Shown: positions 38,499 to 47,758, counted from the first letter of the stretch. The stretch is DNA of 64,000 bases from Bradyrhizobium cosmicum (GCF_007290395.2 NZ_CP041656.2:2790001-2854000), one strand, 5' to 3'. The notes: generated by a model from the letters alone, not told the origin. A program made the numbers and translations.

Positions 38499-38559
38499 GG
38501 CAGGTTCGGGGCTCCCGTGAGTTAGAGTCGGCTAACCGCCGGCCGTAAAGCCGTTGGCG

Positions 38560-38790
38560 GCGCCCCATCTGTCACGGTTACCTGAGAGCTTGACCCGGCG
38601 CAGACCCCGTAAGGTCAGCTCCGGACTATCCCCTTCGGTGGACGTCACGACTTTCAGATCGTGCCGTCTCTCTCCAGATCGTCCTGACGATACAGTCCTT
38701 TTGCCTGAGAGTTTCCGGGGCGGTTGCTCCGTCGGCGCCGCAAGGAAGGCTGGAAGCCTTCGTTGCGATCTCTCCCGCATCGTCGCGTGG
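38560..38790 (-). promoter_or_regulatory. Tandem glycine riboswitch upstream of dadA
   Basis: On the minus strand two aptamers are recognisable. Aptamer I runs from GGGAGAGATC through GCGCCGACGGAGCAACCGCCCC to AAACTCTCAGGCAAAAGGAC. Aptamer II runs from CTGGAGAGAGACGGC through CACCGAAGGGGATAG to CTCTCAGGTAACCGTGACAGA. These are the conserved core phrases of the glycine riboswitch (Rfam glycine class) in tandem. The stretch between aptamer II and dadA contains CCGCC/GGCGG arms that could form the expression platform. It should sense glycine and, by family precedent, turn dadA on. Confidence 0.9.
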
Positions 38791-38882
38791 ACCATCGAGC
38801 AGTACGATGCGCCTCATTTTTAGACAAGGCCAAATTTCGACCGTGACTGCCAACGGATTGTGCAGTGCAAGATTGATTCAAT

Positions 38883-40013
38883 TTACTCGAGCGTCGCCAG
38901 CAAACCCGCCATCAGCCGGCCGCGCTCGACCAGGCTGTCGACCTCGATGAACTCCTCGAGCGTGTGGCCATTGCCGCCGCGCACGCCGAGGCCGTCGAGC
39001 GTCGGGATGCCCATCGCACCGGTGAAATTGCCGTCGGAGCCGCCGCCGGAGCTCGCATGCGGCAACTCGGCGCCGAGCGATTTGGCGATGCTGCGTGCCT
39101 TTTCATACAGCGCCATCGTGCCTGCATCCGGCTCCCATACGGGCCGGGTGACGCCGCGAGTCACCTTGAAGGAGACGTCGTTGGCCGTGCCCGACAGGGC
39201 CAGCATGCGCTCGACGCCGCGGTCGAGATCGGCCTGGCGTTTGGCCATCGACAGCGCTTCGCCGGTGGCGGTCGTGGCAACGCAGTTCACCCATTGTCCG
39301 CCATGCACGACGCCAACCGAGAAGGTGCAATCCTCCGTCGTCATCGCGTCGATCGCGAGGATCTGCCGCGCCATCTCGCGGATCGCAGAGCGTCCCGCCG
39401 ACAGCGTTGCGCCGGCGTGGCTCGGCCGGCCCGTCGCCTCGAGATTGAAGCGCGCGATGGCGTAACGCCCGGTGGTGACGCCGTTGTCGGCGCGGCCCGG
39501 CTCGGGCACCAGCACATATTTGTTGCGCGCAGCCTCCGCCTCGATGATGTCGCGCGTCGAGGGCGTGCCGACTTCCTCGTCTGGCGTGAACAGCACGGTG
39601 ATTGGCAGCGGCGTGGTGAAGGAGGCGCGCGCCAGCTGCCGGATCGCTTCCAGCGAGAGGTAGTTGCCGCCCTTCATGTCGTAGATGCCGGGGCCGTAGC
39701 ACTTGTTGCCCTCGCGCCGCCATTTCAGCTTCTCGATGGTACCGACCGGGTGGACGGTATCCATGTGACCGGCGATCAGGATGCCGGGCTCGCCTTGCTT
39801 CGGATGCGGGAAGCTCGCGCGGATGACACCGCCGAAGCCCTGGCGGCCGGCGATGCGTTCGATCGTCGCACCCATGATTGCCATATCCCGCGCTGCGATA
39901 TCGAGCATGCGGTTAACGGCACCGGCGTCCCAGGTCGGGCTCTCGCAGTCGACCCAGGTACGCAGGCCTTCGAGCATGGCCTCGGAATCGAAGGGAAGAT
40001 TGGCTGGATTCAT
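38883..40013 (-). CDS. M20-family peptidase (carboxypeptidase G2/ArgE-like)
   Basis: The 376-residue metallopeptidase has the metal-site motifs GHMDTVHPVG (His/Asp), IYDMKGG (Asp), TPDEEVG (catalytic Glu-Glu) and, late, HASSGGGSDGNFT and GNGHTLEEF. This fits the glutamate carboxypeptidase subgroup, which removes C-terminal Glu-type residues from folate-like or peptide substrates. The ATG at MNPANLPF follows GAGAG; a TTG start five codons upstream also exists. It stands alone, divergent from the first solute-binding protein. Confidence 0.9.
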   Translation of the reverse strand: MNPANLPFDSEAMLEGLRTWVDCESPTWDAGAVNRMLDIAARDMAIMGATIERIAGRQGFGGVIRASFPHPKQGEPGILIAGHMDTVHPVGTIEKLKWRREGNKCYGPGIYDMKGGNYLSLEAIRQLARASFTTPLPITVLFTPDEEVGTPSTRDIIEAEAARNKYVLVPEPGRADNGVTTGRYAIARFNLEATGRPSHAGATLSAGRSAIREMARQILAIDAMTTEDCTFSVGVVHGGQWVNCVATTATGEALSMAKRQADLDRGVERMLALSGTANDVSFKVTRGVTRPVWEPDAGTMALYEKARSIAKSLGAELPHASSGGGSDGNFTGAMGIPTLDGLGVRGGNGHTLEEFIEVDSLVERGRLMAGLLATLE

Positions 40014-40202
40014 CTTAATGTCTCTCAAGCTTCGAAAGATGGAACGCGCATTGCATTGCGCTGGGCAGGACGAGCGGGGAGTGTTGTAGAGCCAAACCGA
40101 TCTTTGTGGAGCCCGTGCGCGCGCCGCTTGGGCTTGCAGCTAAACCGGATTGACGCGCTCAACACTGTCTGCAAGTCTCGAAAAGATAAAGGCATTGCAT
40201 GA

Positions 40203-40227
40203 GGTTAGTTCGCCTACGGAACGAACC
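40203..40227. promoter_or_regulatory. Inverted repeat upstream of the first solute-binding protein gene
   Basis: GGTTAGTTC and GAACGAACC form an 8-of-9 inverted repeat with a 7-base loop, 55 bases before the start codon. It could be an operator or a leader hairpin; nothing links it to a known regulator. Confidence 0.35.
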
Positions 40228-40281
40228 GAATGCTCAACCTATAACCTGCCTTTGAACAGTTTCACGTCAGGAGAGACTTTT

Positions 40282-41892
40282 ATGCTGAGCTTGATGCGCC
40301 GGGGGCGTCGCGCGTTCGCCTCCACACTTGCGCTTTCGGTCGTCGCACTTTCGACCGCAATGGCCTCGCCGGTATTTGCGGCCGGCAAGACCATCACCGC
40401 GGTGATGCATTCGGATCTGCGTATCATCGATCCGATCTTCACCACCGCCTACATCACGCGTGACCATGGCTACATGGTCTACGACACGCTGATCTCGACC
40501 GACTCGAACTTCAAGATTCAGCCGCAGATGGCGGACTGGAAAATCTCCGACGACAAGCTGACCTACACCTTCACGCTGCGCGACGGCCTGAAGTGGCATG
40601 ACGGCGCGCCGGTGACGGCCGAAGACTGCGTCGCCTCGCTCAAGCGCTGGGCCGCGGTCGACGGCATGGGCCAGCAGATGATGCAGTTCACCGCGAGCAT
40701 CGAGGCGACCGACCCCAAGACCATCACGCTGAAGCTCAAGGAGCCCTACGGCCTGGTGTTGGATTCGATCGGCAAGCCGTCCTCGCGCGTTGCCTTCATG
40801 ATGCCGAAGCGCCTCGCCGAGACCCCGCCGGACAAGCCGATTCCCGAGCAGATCGGCTCCGGCCCGTTCAAGTTCGTCCAGGGCGAATTCCAGCCGGGCG
40901 TCAAGGCGGTCTACGTCAAGAACACCGACTACGTGCCGCGCAAGGAGCCGGCGAGCTGGACCACAGGCGGCAAGGTCGTGAAAGTCGACCGCGTCGAATG
41001 GGTCACCATGCCGGATGCGCAGACCGCAGTGAACGCGCTGCAATCGGGTGACATCGACTTCCTCGAGAACCCGTCGTTCGATCTCGTTCCCGTTCTCGAA
41101 GGCAACAAAGACCTCAACGTCCAGGTGCTGAACAAGTTCGGCTTCCAGACGCTCGGCCGCATGAACTTCCTCTTTCCGCCGTTCGACAACGTCAAGGTTC
41201 GCCGGGCGGCGCTGATGGCGATCAACCAGAAGGACGTACTCGATGCGCTGATCGGCAATCCCAAATACTACAAGATCTGCGGTGCCTTCTTCATCTGCGA
41301 TACGCCGTTCGCGACCGACGTCGGTTCCGAATCGCTGGTCAAGGGCAACGGCATGGCGGAAGCCAAGAAGCTGCTGGCTGAGTCCGGCTATGACGGCACA
41401 CCGGTCGTGATCATGGCGCCCGGCGACGTGACCACCCTGAAGGCCCAGCCGATCGTCGCCGCGCAGGCGCTTCGCGAAGCGGGCTTCAAGGTCGATCTGC
41501 AGGCGACCGACTGGCAGACGGTGGTCAGCCGCCGCGCCAGCCAGAAGCCCCCCAAGGAGGGCGGCTGGAACATGTTCTTCACCAACTGGGTCAGCGCCGA
41601 CGTCTCCAACCCGATCTCCAATCTCTCGATTGGCGGCCAGGGCAAGAAGGGCGGCTGGTTCGGCTGGGCGGAGAACGCCAAGATCGAGAAGCTCAAGGAC
41701 GACTTCGTCCGCGCCGCCTCGCTCGAGGATCAGAAGAAGATCGCGACCGAGATCCAGAAGGAAGCCTACGACCAGGTGATCTACATCCCGCTCGGCCAGT
41801 ATCAGGCGCCGAGCGCGTGGCGGAAGTCGCTCACCGGCGTGATTGACGGCCCGGCGACCCCGGTGTTCTGGAACATGGACAAGACCGAGTAA
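40282..41892 (+). CDS. Extracellular peptide-binding protein, copy 1 (SBP family 5)
   Basis: The 536-residue protein has a signal peptide (residues 1-34, MLSLMRRGRRAF then a hydrophobic core, cleavage near VFAAG) and an SBP_bac_5 fold: DPIFTTAYITRDHGYMVYDTLI, YTFTLRDGLKWHDGAPVTAEDCVASLKRW, IGSGPFKF. It binds peptides or amines in the periplasm for an ABC importer, probably the DppBC-ATPase system on the other strand. The open frame extends upstream to 40150, but the ATG with TCAGGAGAGAC before it begins the signal peptide. The second copy follows 143 bases on. Confidence 0.92.
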   Translation: MLSLMRRGRRAFASTLALSVVALSTAMASPVFAAGKTITAVMHSDLRIIDPIFTTAYITRDHGYMVYDTLISTDSNFKIQPQMADWKISDDKLTYTFTLRDGLKWHDGAPVTAEDCVASLKRWAAVDGMGQQMMQFTASIEATDPKTITLKLKEPYGLVLDSIGKPSSRVAFMMPKRLAETPPDKPIPEQIGSGPFKFVQGEFQPGVKAVYVKNTDYVPRKEPASWTTGGKVVKVDRVEWVTMPDAQTAVNALQSGDIDFLENPSFDLVPVLEGNKDLNVQVLNKFGFQTLGRMNFLFPPFDNVKVRRAALMAINQKDVLDALIGNPKYYKICGAFFICDTPFATDVGSESLVKGNGMAEAKKLLAESGYDGTPVVIMAPGDVTTLKAQPIVAAQALREAGFKVDLQATDWQTVVSRRASQKPPKEGGWNMFFTNWVSADVSNPISNLSIGGQGKKGGWFGWAENAKIEKLKDDFVRAASLEDQKKIATEIQKEAYDQVIYIPLGQYQAPSAWRKSLTGVIDGPATPVFWNMDKTE

Positions 41893-41931
41893 GGCGAGGG
41901 CGTCTCGGGCCTTCCGTCTCGACCATCACGC

Positions 41932-41955
41932 GGCGCCGCTGTCATCAGCGGCGCC
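41932..41955 (+). terminator. Hairpin after binding-protein copy 1 (terminator without U-tract)
   Basis: GGCGCCGCTG-TCAT-CAGCGGCGCC is a perfect 10-bp stem, identical to the one after copy 2, but it is followed by GCTCGCC instead of a U-run. It probably lets some transcription through into copy 2. Confidence 0.6.
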
Positions 41956-41968
41956 GCTCGCCAAAGAA

Positions 41969-42031
41969 CTTCCCAAAAGCTTCCCAAGAAAACTTCCCAA
42001 GAGAACTTCCCAAGAAATTTCTCAGGAGAAC
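41969..42031 (+). repeat. Short tandem repeat in the leader of binding-protein copy 2
   Basis: The unit CTTCCCAAGAAAA recurs four times (at about 41969, 41980, 41993 and 42006; the first is shorter) with a 13-base period, followed by a degenerate fifth unit TTTCTCAGGAGAA whose end is the ribosome binding site of copy 2. Each unit is purine-rich at its right end, so the array may have grown by slippage. Confidence 0.85.
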
Positions 42032-42035
42032 TTTA

Positions 42036-43643
42036 GTGTTCCAACTCATGCGGCACGGGCGTCGGGCGGTTTCCTCCACACTTGCGATCTCAGTCGTCGC
42101 GCTTTCGGCACTGGCCTCGCCGGTTCTTGCCGCGGGCAAGACCATTACCGCCGTGATGCATTCGGATCTGCGCGTCCTCGATCCGATCTTTACCAGCGCC
42201 TATATCTCCCGTGACCATGGCTACATGGTCTACGACACGCTGCTCGCGACGGATTCGAACTTCAAGGTCCAGCCGCAGATGGCGGACTGGAAGATCTCCG
42301 ACGACAAGCTGACCTACACCTTTATGTTACGCGATGGCCTGAAATGGCATGACGGTACGCCCGTCACCGCGGAAGATTGCGTTGCTTCGCTGAAGCGCTG
42401 GGCCGCCGTCGATGGCATGGGACAGCAGATGATGCTGTTCACCGCGAGCCTCGAGGCGACCGATCCCAAAACCATCACGCTGAAGCTGAAGGAGCCGTAC
42501 GCGCTCGTGCTGGACTCGATCGGCAAGCCGTCCTCGCGGGTCGCCTTCATGATGCCGAAGCGTCTTGCCGAGACGCCGGTGGACAAGCAGATCCCCGAGC
42601 AGATCGGCTCCGGTCCGTTCAAGTTCGTGCAGGGCGAATTCCAGCCCGGCGTAAAGTCGATCTACGTCAAGAACACCGACTACGTGCCGCGCAAGGAGCC
42701 GGCGAGCTGGACCGCCGGCGGCAAGGTGGTCAAGGTCGATCGCGTCGAATGGATCACCATGCCCGACACGCAGACGGCGTTGAACGCGCTGCAGTCGGGA
42801 GACGTCGATTTCATGGAGAATCTCGCCCTCGACATGTTGCCCACCATCGAAGCCGACAAGGGGCTCAAGGTCGACATCCTGAATAAGTTCGGCTTCCAGA
42901 CCGGCGCGCGGATGAACTTCCTTCATCCGCCATTCGACAACGTCAAGGTCCGCCGCGCGGCATTCCTCGCGATGAAACAGAAGGACGTGCTGGACGCGCT
43001 GATCGGCAATCCCAAGTTCTACAAGACCTGCGCAGCGGCCTTCATCTGCGACACGCCGTTCGCGACGGACGTTGGCGGCGAAACCTTGGCGAAGGGCGGC
43101 GACATGGCCGCGGCCAGGAAGGCGCTCGCCGAATCCGGCTACGACGGGACACCCGTCGTGCTGATGGCGCCGGGCGATGTGCTGACGCTGAAGGCGCAGC
43201 CGATCGTGGTGGCCCAGCAACTGCGCGACGCCGGCTTCAAGGTCGATTTTCAGGCGACCGACTGGCAGACGGTCGTGAGCCGGCGCGCCAGCATGAAGCC
43301 CCCGAAGGAGGGCGGCTGGAACATGTTCATCACCAACTGGGTGAGCGCCGACGCGTCCAACCCGATCTCCAACGTTGCCGTCGGCGGGCAGGGCAAGACG
43401 GGCGGCTGGTTCGGCTGGGCGGAGGATGCCAAGGTCGAGCAGCTCAAGGACGCTTTCGTCCACGCGACGTCGCTCGACGATCAGAAGAAGATCGCGGCCG
43501 AGATCCAGAAGGAAGCCTACGACCAGGTGCTCTACATGCCGCTCGGTCAATTCCAGATCCCGAGCGCGTGGCGGAAGTCGATCAGCGGCGTGATCGACGG
43601 CCCGGCAACGCCGGTGTTCTGGAATATGGAGAAGTCGGAGTAG
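42036..43643 (+). CDS. Extracellular peptide-binding protein, copy 2 (SBP family 5)
   Basis: This 535-residue protein is a near twin of copy 1. Large blocks are identical, such as SSRVAFMMPKRLAETP and QATDWQTVVSRRAS, and both end PATPVFWNM. It starts with GTG behind CAGGAGAAC and has its own signal peptide (MFQLMRHGRRAVSS..., cleaved near VLAAG). Differences cluster at surface positions (such as SFDLVPVLEGNK versus ALDMLPTIEADK), so ligand range may differ. It is followed by the strong copy of the terminator hairpin. Confidence 0.92.
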   Translation: MFQLMRHGRRAVSSTLAISVVALSALASPVLAAGKTITAVMHSDLRVLDPIFTSAYISRDHGYMVYDTLLATDSNFKVQPQMADWKISDDKLTYTFMLRDGLKWHDGTPVTAEDCVASLKRWAAVDGMGQQMMLFTASLEATDPKTITLKLKEPYALVLDSIGKPSSRVAFMMPKRLAETPVDKQIPEQIGSGPFKFVQGEFQPGVKSIYVKNTDYVPRKEPASWTAGGKVVKVDRVEWITMPDTQTALNALQSGDVDFMENLALDMLPTIEADKGLKVDILNKFGFQTGARMNFLHPPFDNVKVRRAAFLAMKQKDVLDALIGNPKFYKTCAAAFICDTPFATDVGGETLAKGGDMAAARKALAESGYDGTPVVLMAPGDVLTLKAQPIVVAQQLRDAGFKVDFQATDWQTVVSRRASMKPPKEGGWNMFITNWVSADASNPISNVAVGGQGKTGGWFGWAEDAKVEQLKDAFVHATSLDDQKKIAAEIQKEAYDQVLYMPLGQFQIPSAWRKSISGVIDGPATPVFWNMEKSE

Positions 43644-43694
43644 GAAAAGCCGACTATGCGAAAGGGTGCTTTCGCACCTTTCGTGCAAACGAGC

Positions 43695-43725
43695 GGCGCC
43701 GCTGTCATCAGCGGCGCCGTTTTCG
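43695..43725 (+). terminator. Rho-independent terminator after binding-protein copy 2
   Basis: The 10-bp stem GGCGCCGCTG-TCAT-CAGCGGCGCC is followed by GTTTTCG. The same 24-base hairpin follows copy 1 without the U-tract, so gene and terminator were duplicated together. Confidence 0.8.
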
Positions 43726-43881
43726 TCTGTCAGCTTCGCGTCAGCTTGGGAGTGGGAGCTTTGAGTTCTTCCAGCTTCCACTTGTTGCTATTTGTTTCTG
43801 TTCTGAACTAGATGATTTGCTCATTCATCACTTTCCTTCCCCGATTTGATTCCCGTGCCGATCGATTTTGCATTTCAGGCG

Positions 43882-45477
43882 ATGGCCGAAAGGTCCGATC
43901 GCGCGCCATCGCGATGGCGCAGGCCTTTCCTGCGCTGGCTCGAGGGCGTCGAGGCGGGCTGGGCCGTGCCGCTGCTTCTGGTCTGCTTCGTCGTGATCTG
44001 GACGCTGTATCTGGCCATCGCCTATGCCGGCGGCGGCCTGCATCCCGATACGCTCGAGGCCTGGACGCTGGGGCGGAATTTCGCGTGGGGCTATCACAAG
44101 CATCCGCCGCTGATGGGCTGGATTGCTGCAAGCTGGACCTTCGTCTTTCCGCTGAGCGACTGGTCGCTGCAATTGATGGCGATGACCAATGCCGGGCTCG
44201 CATTGTTCTGCGTCGACCTCGTCGCGCGGCAATTCGTGACCGGCCACAAGCGCATCCTGGTGCTGTTGCTGTTGATGCTGACGCCGGCCTATCAATTCCA
44301 TGCGCAGCGCTTCAATGCCAATGCGGTGCTGCTCGCGATCTGGCCGCTCGCGACCTGGTGCTTTCTGCGCGCGTTCGAAACCCGCAAGGCGTCGTGGGCG
44401 GTCGCGGTGGGCTGCACGACGGCGCTGGCGATGGTCGGCAAGTATTATTCGATCTTCCTCGTCGCCAGTTTCGCGCTTGCCGCACTGGCGCATCCGGCGC
44501 GGCGCGCCTATTTCACCTCGGCTTCGCCCTGGATTTCGGTCGTCACCGGGCTTGCGGTGCTGTCGCCGCACATCTATTGGCTCGCGACGACGGGGGCTTC
44601 GACCTTCACCTATGCGATGAACCACGCCAACGGCGATGTCGCGAGCTCGCTTGGCGAGGTGAAGAACTTTCTGCTGGGGCTGGCGGCGGCGATGAGCGTG
44701 TCAGCCGCGCTGTGGGTGCTCATCGCAGGCACGCGCCTGAAACAGTTTCGGGCTGACTTCGCCGCCATGAGTCCGGGCCTGCGGCTCCTGTTCTACGTCG
44801 CGATCGGCACGATCGTGCTGCCGGTCGTGACGTCGCTGGGGATGGGCACGGACCTGCCGTCGCTGTGGGCGTTGCAGGGGCTGTTCCTGTTCGTCGTGTT
44901 GATCGTCTGCGGCACGCGCTATCCGATCGAGCGCTTCTACACGGTCAACGTCGCGGTGATCACGGCCGGCGTCGCGCTCGCCGCCGTCCTGGTCGCGGCA
45001 CCGATCCACGCTGTCTATCGCAACACCCATGGTTATGAAGAGGGGCGGAATCTCTACGCCCAGGCCGCGAGCGGACTGACCCGCGAGTGGCACGAACTCA
45101 CCGGCCAGCCGCTGACCGCCGTCAGCGGCGACGATGCGCTGGCTTTCGCAACGGCGTTCTACAGTCCGGATCATCCGCAATACGCGCGGCCCTTCGAATT
45201 TCAATACAGCTGGGGCCTGCCGCGCAAGACGACGCTGGACCGCGGCTGGGCCGCGCTGTGCTTCCGCGGCCAGGACTATTGCAACCGGTGGATGGAATGG
45301 GTGTCTGCACGCGCTGGACATTTCGTCCGGCACGAGTTCACCGTGCAGGCGAGGCTGTGGGGGCAGGCCGGTGGGACGCGGGATGTGATCGTGATGATGG
45401 TGCCGCCGCGCGCAAGAAGCACGACGCCCGAGAATGCAGCGGAAGATTTCAGCGCCAGCAGGCGCGCGACCGACTAG
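43882..45477 (+). CDS. GT39-family (ArnT/PMT-like) glycosyltransferase
   Basis: The 531-residue polytopic protein has about 10-12 membrane segments. After the first segment come an acidic loop (GGGLHPDTLEAWTLGRNFAWGYHKHPPLMGW) typical of GT39 enzymes, with HPDTLEAW bearing the catalytic Asp/Glu region, and a C-terminal soluble part (EWHELTGQPLTAVSGDDA). Such enzymes move a sugar from a polyprenyl phosphate to lipid or protein on the outer face of the membrane. TTG and GTG starts up to 36 bases upstream are possible; the ATG used follows TTTCAGGCG. Confidence 0.85.
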   Translation: MAERSDRAPSRWRRPFLRWLEGVEAGWAVPLLLVCFVVIWTLYLAIAYAGGGLHPDTLEAWTLGRNFAWGYHKHPPLMGWIAASWTFVFPLSDWSLQLMAMTNAGLALFCVDLVARQFVTGHKRILVLLLLMLTPAYQFHAQRFNANAVLLAIWPLATWCFLRAFETRKASWAVAVGCTTALAMVGKYYSIFLVASFALAALAHPARRAYFTSASPWISVVTGLAVLSPHIYWLATTGASTFTYAMNHANGDVASSLGEVKNFLLGLAAAMSVSAALWVLIAGTRLKQFRADFAAMSPGLRLLFYVAIGTIVLPVVTSLGMGTDLPSLWALQGLFLFVVLIVCGTRYPIERFYTVNVAVITAGVALAAVLVAAPIHAVYRNTHGYEEGRNLYAQAASGLTREWHELTGQPLTAVSGDDALAFATAFYSPDHPQYARPFEFQYSWGLPRKTTLDRGWAALCFRGQDYCNRWMEWVSARAGHFVRHEFTVQARLWGQAGGTRDVIVMMVPPRARSTTPENAAEDFSASRRATD

Positions 45478-45681
45478 GCCTTGCACTCAGCAATGGCTGT
45501 CGCGCACACCCTCCAAGCCTTCGCTCGCGAAAGGCGCTGGGAACGCGGCATGCTTCGGCTGCGGGGGCGGACGTTTCGTTTCCGCCGGCTCCCGGGCGTG
45601 ATGGTCTTCGCGGAGTTCCGGTTCCATGGCGGCGGCCTTTCGAATTGCTGCAGGACAACATCGAGGCCGCCGGCAAGTTCC

Positions 45682-46941
45682 TCAGGCGATGGGGCGGTGA
45701 TGCGGCTTGAACATCCGTCCTTTTTCCACCACCAGCACGATCGCGAGTGCCGCGACGGTCGACAGGAAGAAGCCGACCGCGAACGGCATCAGCGTGCCGT
45801 CGAAGCTTTGCCCGATGGCCATGCCGATCGCGATGCCGATCAGGGTGGTGATGGAGCCGTAGAGCGACGAGGCCGTGCCGGCGATGTGGCCCTGCGGCTC
45901 CATTGCGAGCGCCGTGAAGTTCGCAACCATCATGCCGAACGCGAACATCATCAGCGCCGACAGCGCCATGAACAGCGCGAGCGGCAGCACATTCAGGCTT
46001 TCCGTGATGAGCAGGACGGAAGCCACGACGGCATAGAGCGTCAGCGCGCCGTGTGAGATCACGCGCATGCCGAGCCGTCCGACGAGTCGCGCATTGAGGA
46101 AGCCCGCAATGGCGACGCCGGTCGCGATCGCAGCGAAGGCGAGGGGGAAATAATGGCCGAGGTGATAGATCTCGGTGAAGACCTGCTGCGCCGAGAACAC
46201 GTAGGCGAACAGCGCGCCCATGACGCTGCCTGCGGCCATCGCGTAACCGATGGTCTGGCGGTTGGTCAGGGTTTGCCGAAAGGCGGCGAGCACATCGGCG
46301 GGTGCAAGCGACCTGCGTTCGGAATCCGGCAGGGTCTCCGGCAGCCGCAGCACGCTCCAGGCGAGGGCAAGCAGCCCATAGAGCGCCAGCACGATGAAGA
46401 TGCCCCGCCATTGCGACACCAGCAGCACCGCCTGTCCGAACGACGGCGCGACCACCGGCACCGCGATGAACACCATCATCGCAAGCGACATCACGCTCGC
46501 CATCCTGCGGCCGACATAGCAATCGCGCACGATCGAGGTCGCGATCACGCGCGTCGCAGCGGTGCCGAACCCCTGCAGTGCGCGCGCCAGCAAGAGTGTC
46601 TCGAACGAGGGCGCGGCGATCGCCAGCAAGCTGGCCACCGCATAGACCGTCATGCCGCCGAGCAGCACCGGGCGTCGTCCAAACCGGTCGGACAGCGGTC
46701 CCATGATGAACTGGCCGGCGCCGAAGCCGATCAGGAAGATCGACAGCACGAGCTGGAGATGGTTGGCGTTTGGAATTTTGAAGGTTGCCCCGATATTGGG
46801 CAGCGCCGGCAGCATCATGTCCATCGCGAGCGGATTCAGCGCCATGATGGACGCGATCACGACAACGAATTCCGGAAAACCCATAGGACGGTGTCCCGAG
46901 GACACCCAATCGTCGGCATTGACGTCGGACAAGCAGCTCAC
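45682..46941 (-). CDS. Bcr/CflA-family MFS drug efflux transporter
   Basis: The 419-residue protein has about 12 membrane segments and the Bcr/CflA motifs MDMMLPALPNIG, FGAGQFIMGPLSDRFGRRPVLLGG (loop 2-3) and ARALQGFGTAATRVIATSIVRD. It likely exports toxic or metabolic compounds by proton antiport. A TetR regulator lies 141 bases upstream on the same strand, so it may control the exporter as well as the divergent hydratase. No strict operon link is evident. Confidence 0.9.
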   Translation of the reverse strand: MSCLSDVNADDWVSSGHRPMGFPEFVVVIASIMALNPLAMDMMLPALPNIGATFKIPNANHLQLVLSIFLIGFGAGQFIMGPLSDRFGRRPVLLGGMTVYAVASLLAIAAPSFETLLLARALQGFGTAATRVIATSIVRDCYVGRRMASVMSLAMMVFIAVPVVAPSFGQAVLLVSQWRGIFIVLALYGLLALAWSVLRLPETLPDSERRSLAPADVLAAFRQTLTNRQTIGYAMAAGSVMGALFAYVFSAQQVFTEIYHLGHYFPLAFAAIATGVAIAGFLNARLVGRLGMRVISHGALTLYAVVASVLLITESLNVLPLALFMALSALMMFAFGMMVANFTALAMEPQGHIAGTASSLYGSITTLIGIAIGMAIGQSFDGTLMPFAVGFFLSTVAALAIVLVVEKGRMFKPHHRPIA

Positions 46942-47082
46942 CTCTGAAATTCAGGGGCTTTTCTATCGTCTATGCTGCGTTGCACAACCCATGTTTCGGG
47001 ATGGCTGTCAGGCGGGTCGGTCGCGGACACGAGTTGGTGAGGTCGCGGCCTGGGCCGGCGATGTGTCGGGGTTAAGCGCGGC

Positions 47083-47670
47083 TTAAGCGCGACGGGTCTT
47101 TTGAGCTGTTTCGACCAGGCCGAGCGCCAATTGCCCTGCGGTCTCGACATAGGCGAGATCGCGGTGGATCAGCATCACGGTGGTGGCGCCGTCGAGCAGG
47201 ATCACGAGCTGGCGTGCGAGCGCCGCCGCACCGGCAACGCCGTGAGCGCGCAACTCGGTTGCGAGCCACGCCTCAAAACGCTTCTTGTGGGCCGCGCCCG
47301 CCTTGACCGCCGGATGCGCCGGCGTGCTTGCGAGTTCGGCGATCGTGCGCAGGAAGCCGCAGCCGCGCCATCGCGGCGTATCCACGGAGCGTCCGAGCTT
47401 TGTGAAGAGACCGCGGACCTTGTCGGCCACACCACCGTCCGTCTCCGCGAACCAGCGCCTGTAGAGCTCCAGCGTCGGCTGGTCGCTGGCCGCGATGGTT
47501 GCGGCGACGAGCTCGTCCTTGCTGGTGAAGTGATAGTACAGCGTCTTCTTGGTGACGCCCGCCTTCTCGGCGATGGCATCCATGCTCGCCGCCCGGATGC
47601 CTTCGCCATAGAACAGGCGCGTCGCCGCAACGACGATCTGATCGCGGGTGGTGTCGCCTTTCCCTGACAT
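47083..47670 (-). CDS. TetR/AcrR-family transcriptional regulator
   Basis: This 195-residue protein has an N-terminal TetR HTH (DQIVVAATRLFYGEGIRAASMDAIAEKAGVTKKTLYYHFTSKDELVAA) and a variable ligand-binding C-terminal domain. It starts 9 bases from a perfect inverted repeat lying between it and the divergent enoyl-CoA hydratase gene, so autoregulation and control of that gene are likely. The exporter downstream on the same strand may be another target. Confidence 0.92.
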   Translation of the reverse strand: MSGKGDTTRDQIVVAATRLFYGEGIRAASMDAIAEKAGVTKKTLYYHFTSKDELVAATIAASDQPTLELYRRWFAETDGGVADKVRGLFTKLGRSVDTPRWRGCGFLRTIAELASTPAHPAVKAGAAHKKRFEAWLATELRAHGVAGAAALARQLVILLDGATTVMLIHRDLAYVETAGQLALGLVETAQKTRRA

Positions 47671-47678
47671 CCGCCCAA

Positions 47679-47702
47679 TGTATACCGCCTAGTGAGTATA
47701 CA
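47679..47702. promoter_or_regulatory. Probable TetR operator
   Basis: TGTATAC-N10-GTATACA is a perfect 7-bp inverted repeat in the short space between the divergent TetR and hydratase genes. Its placement over both promoters fits a repressor site. Confidence 0.75.
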
Positions 47703-47758
47703 CAATGCGGCCGCTGTGGCTGACTCCCTGTCCTGTCCGATCTGGAAGGAGTTGCGAC

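Noticed and set aside
45478..45681. Short open frames between the GT39-like gene and the exporter
   Set aside because: They are shadows on the strand opposite the exporter or lack a ribosome binding site; no coding signal was seen.
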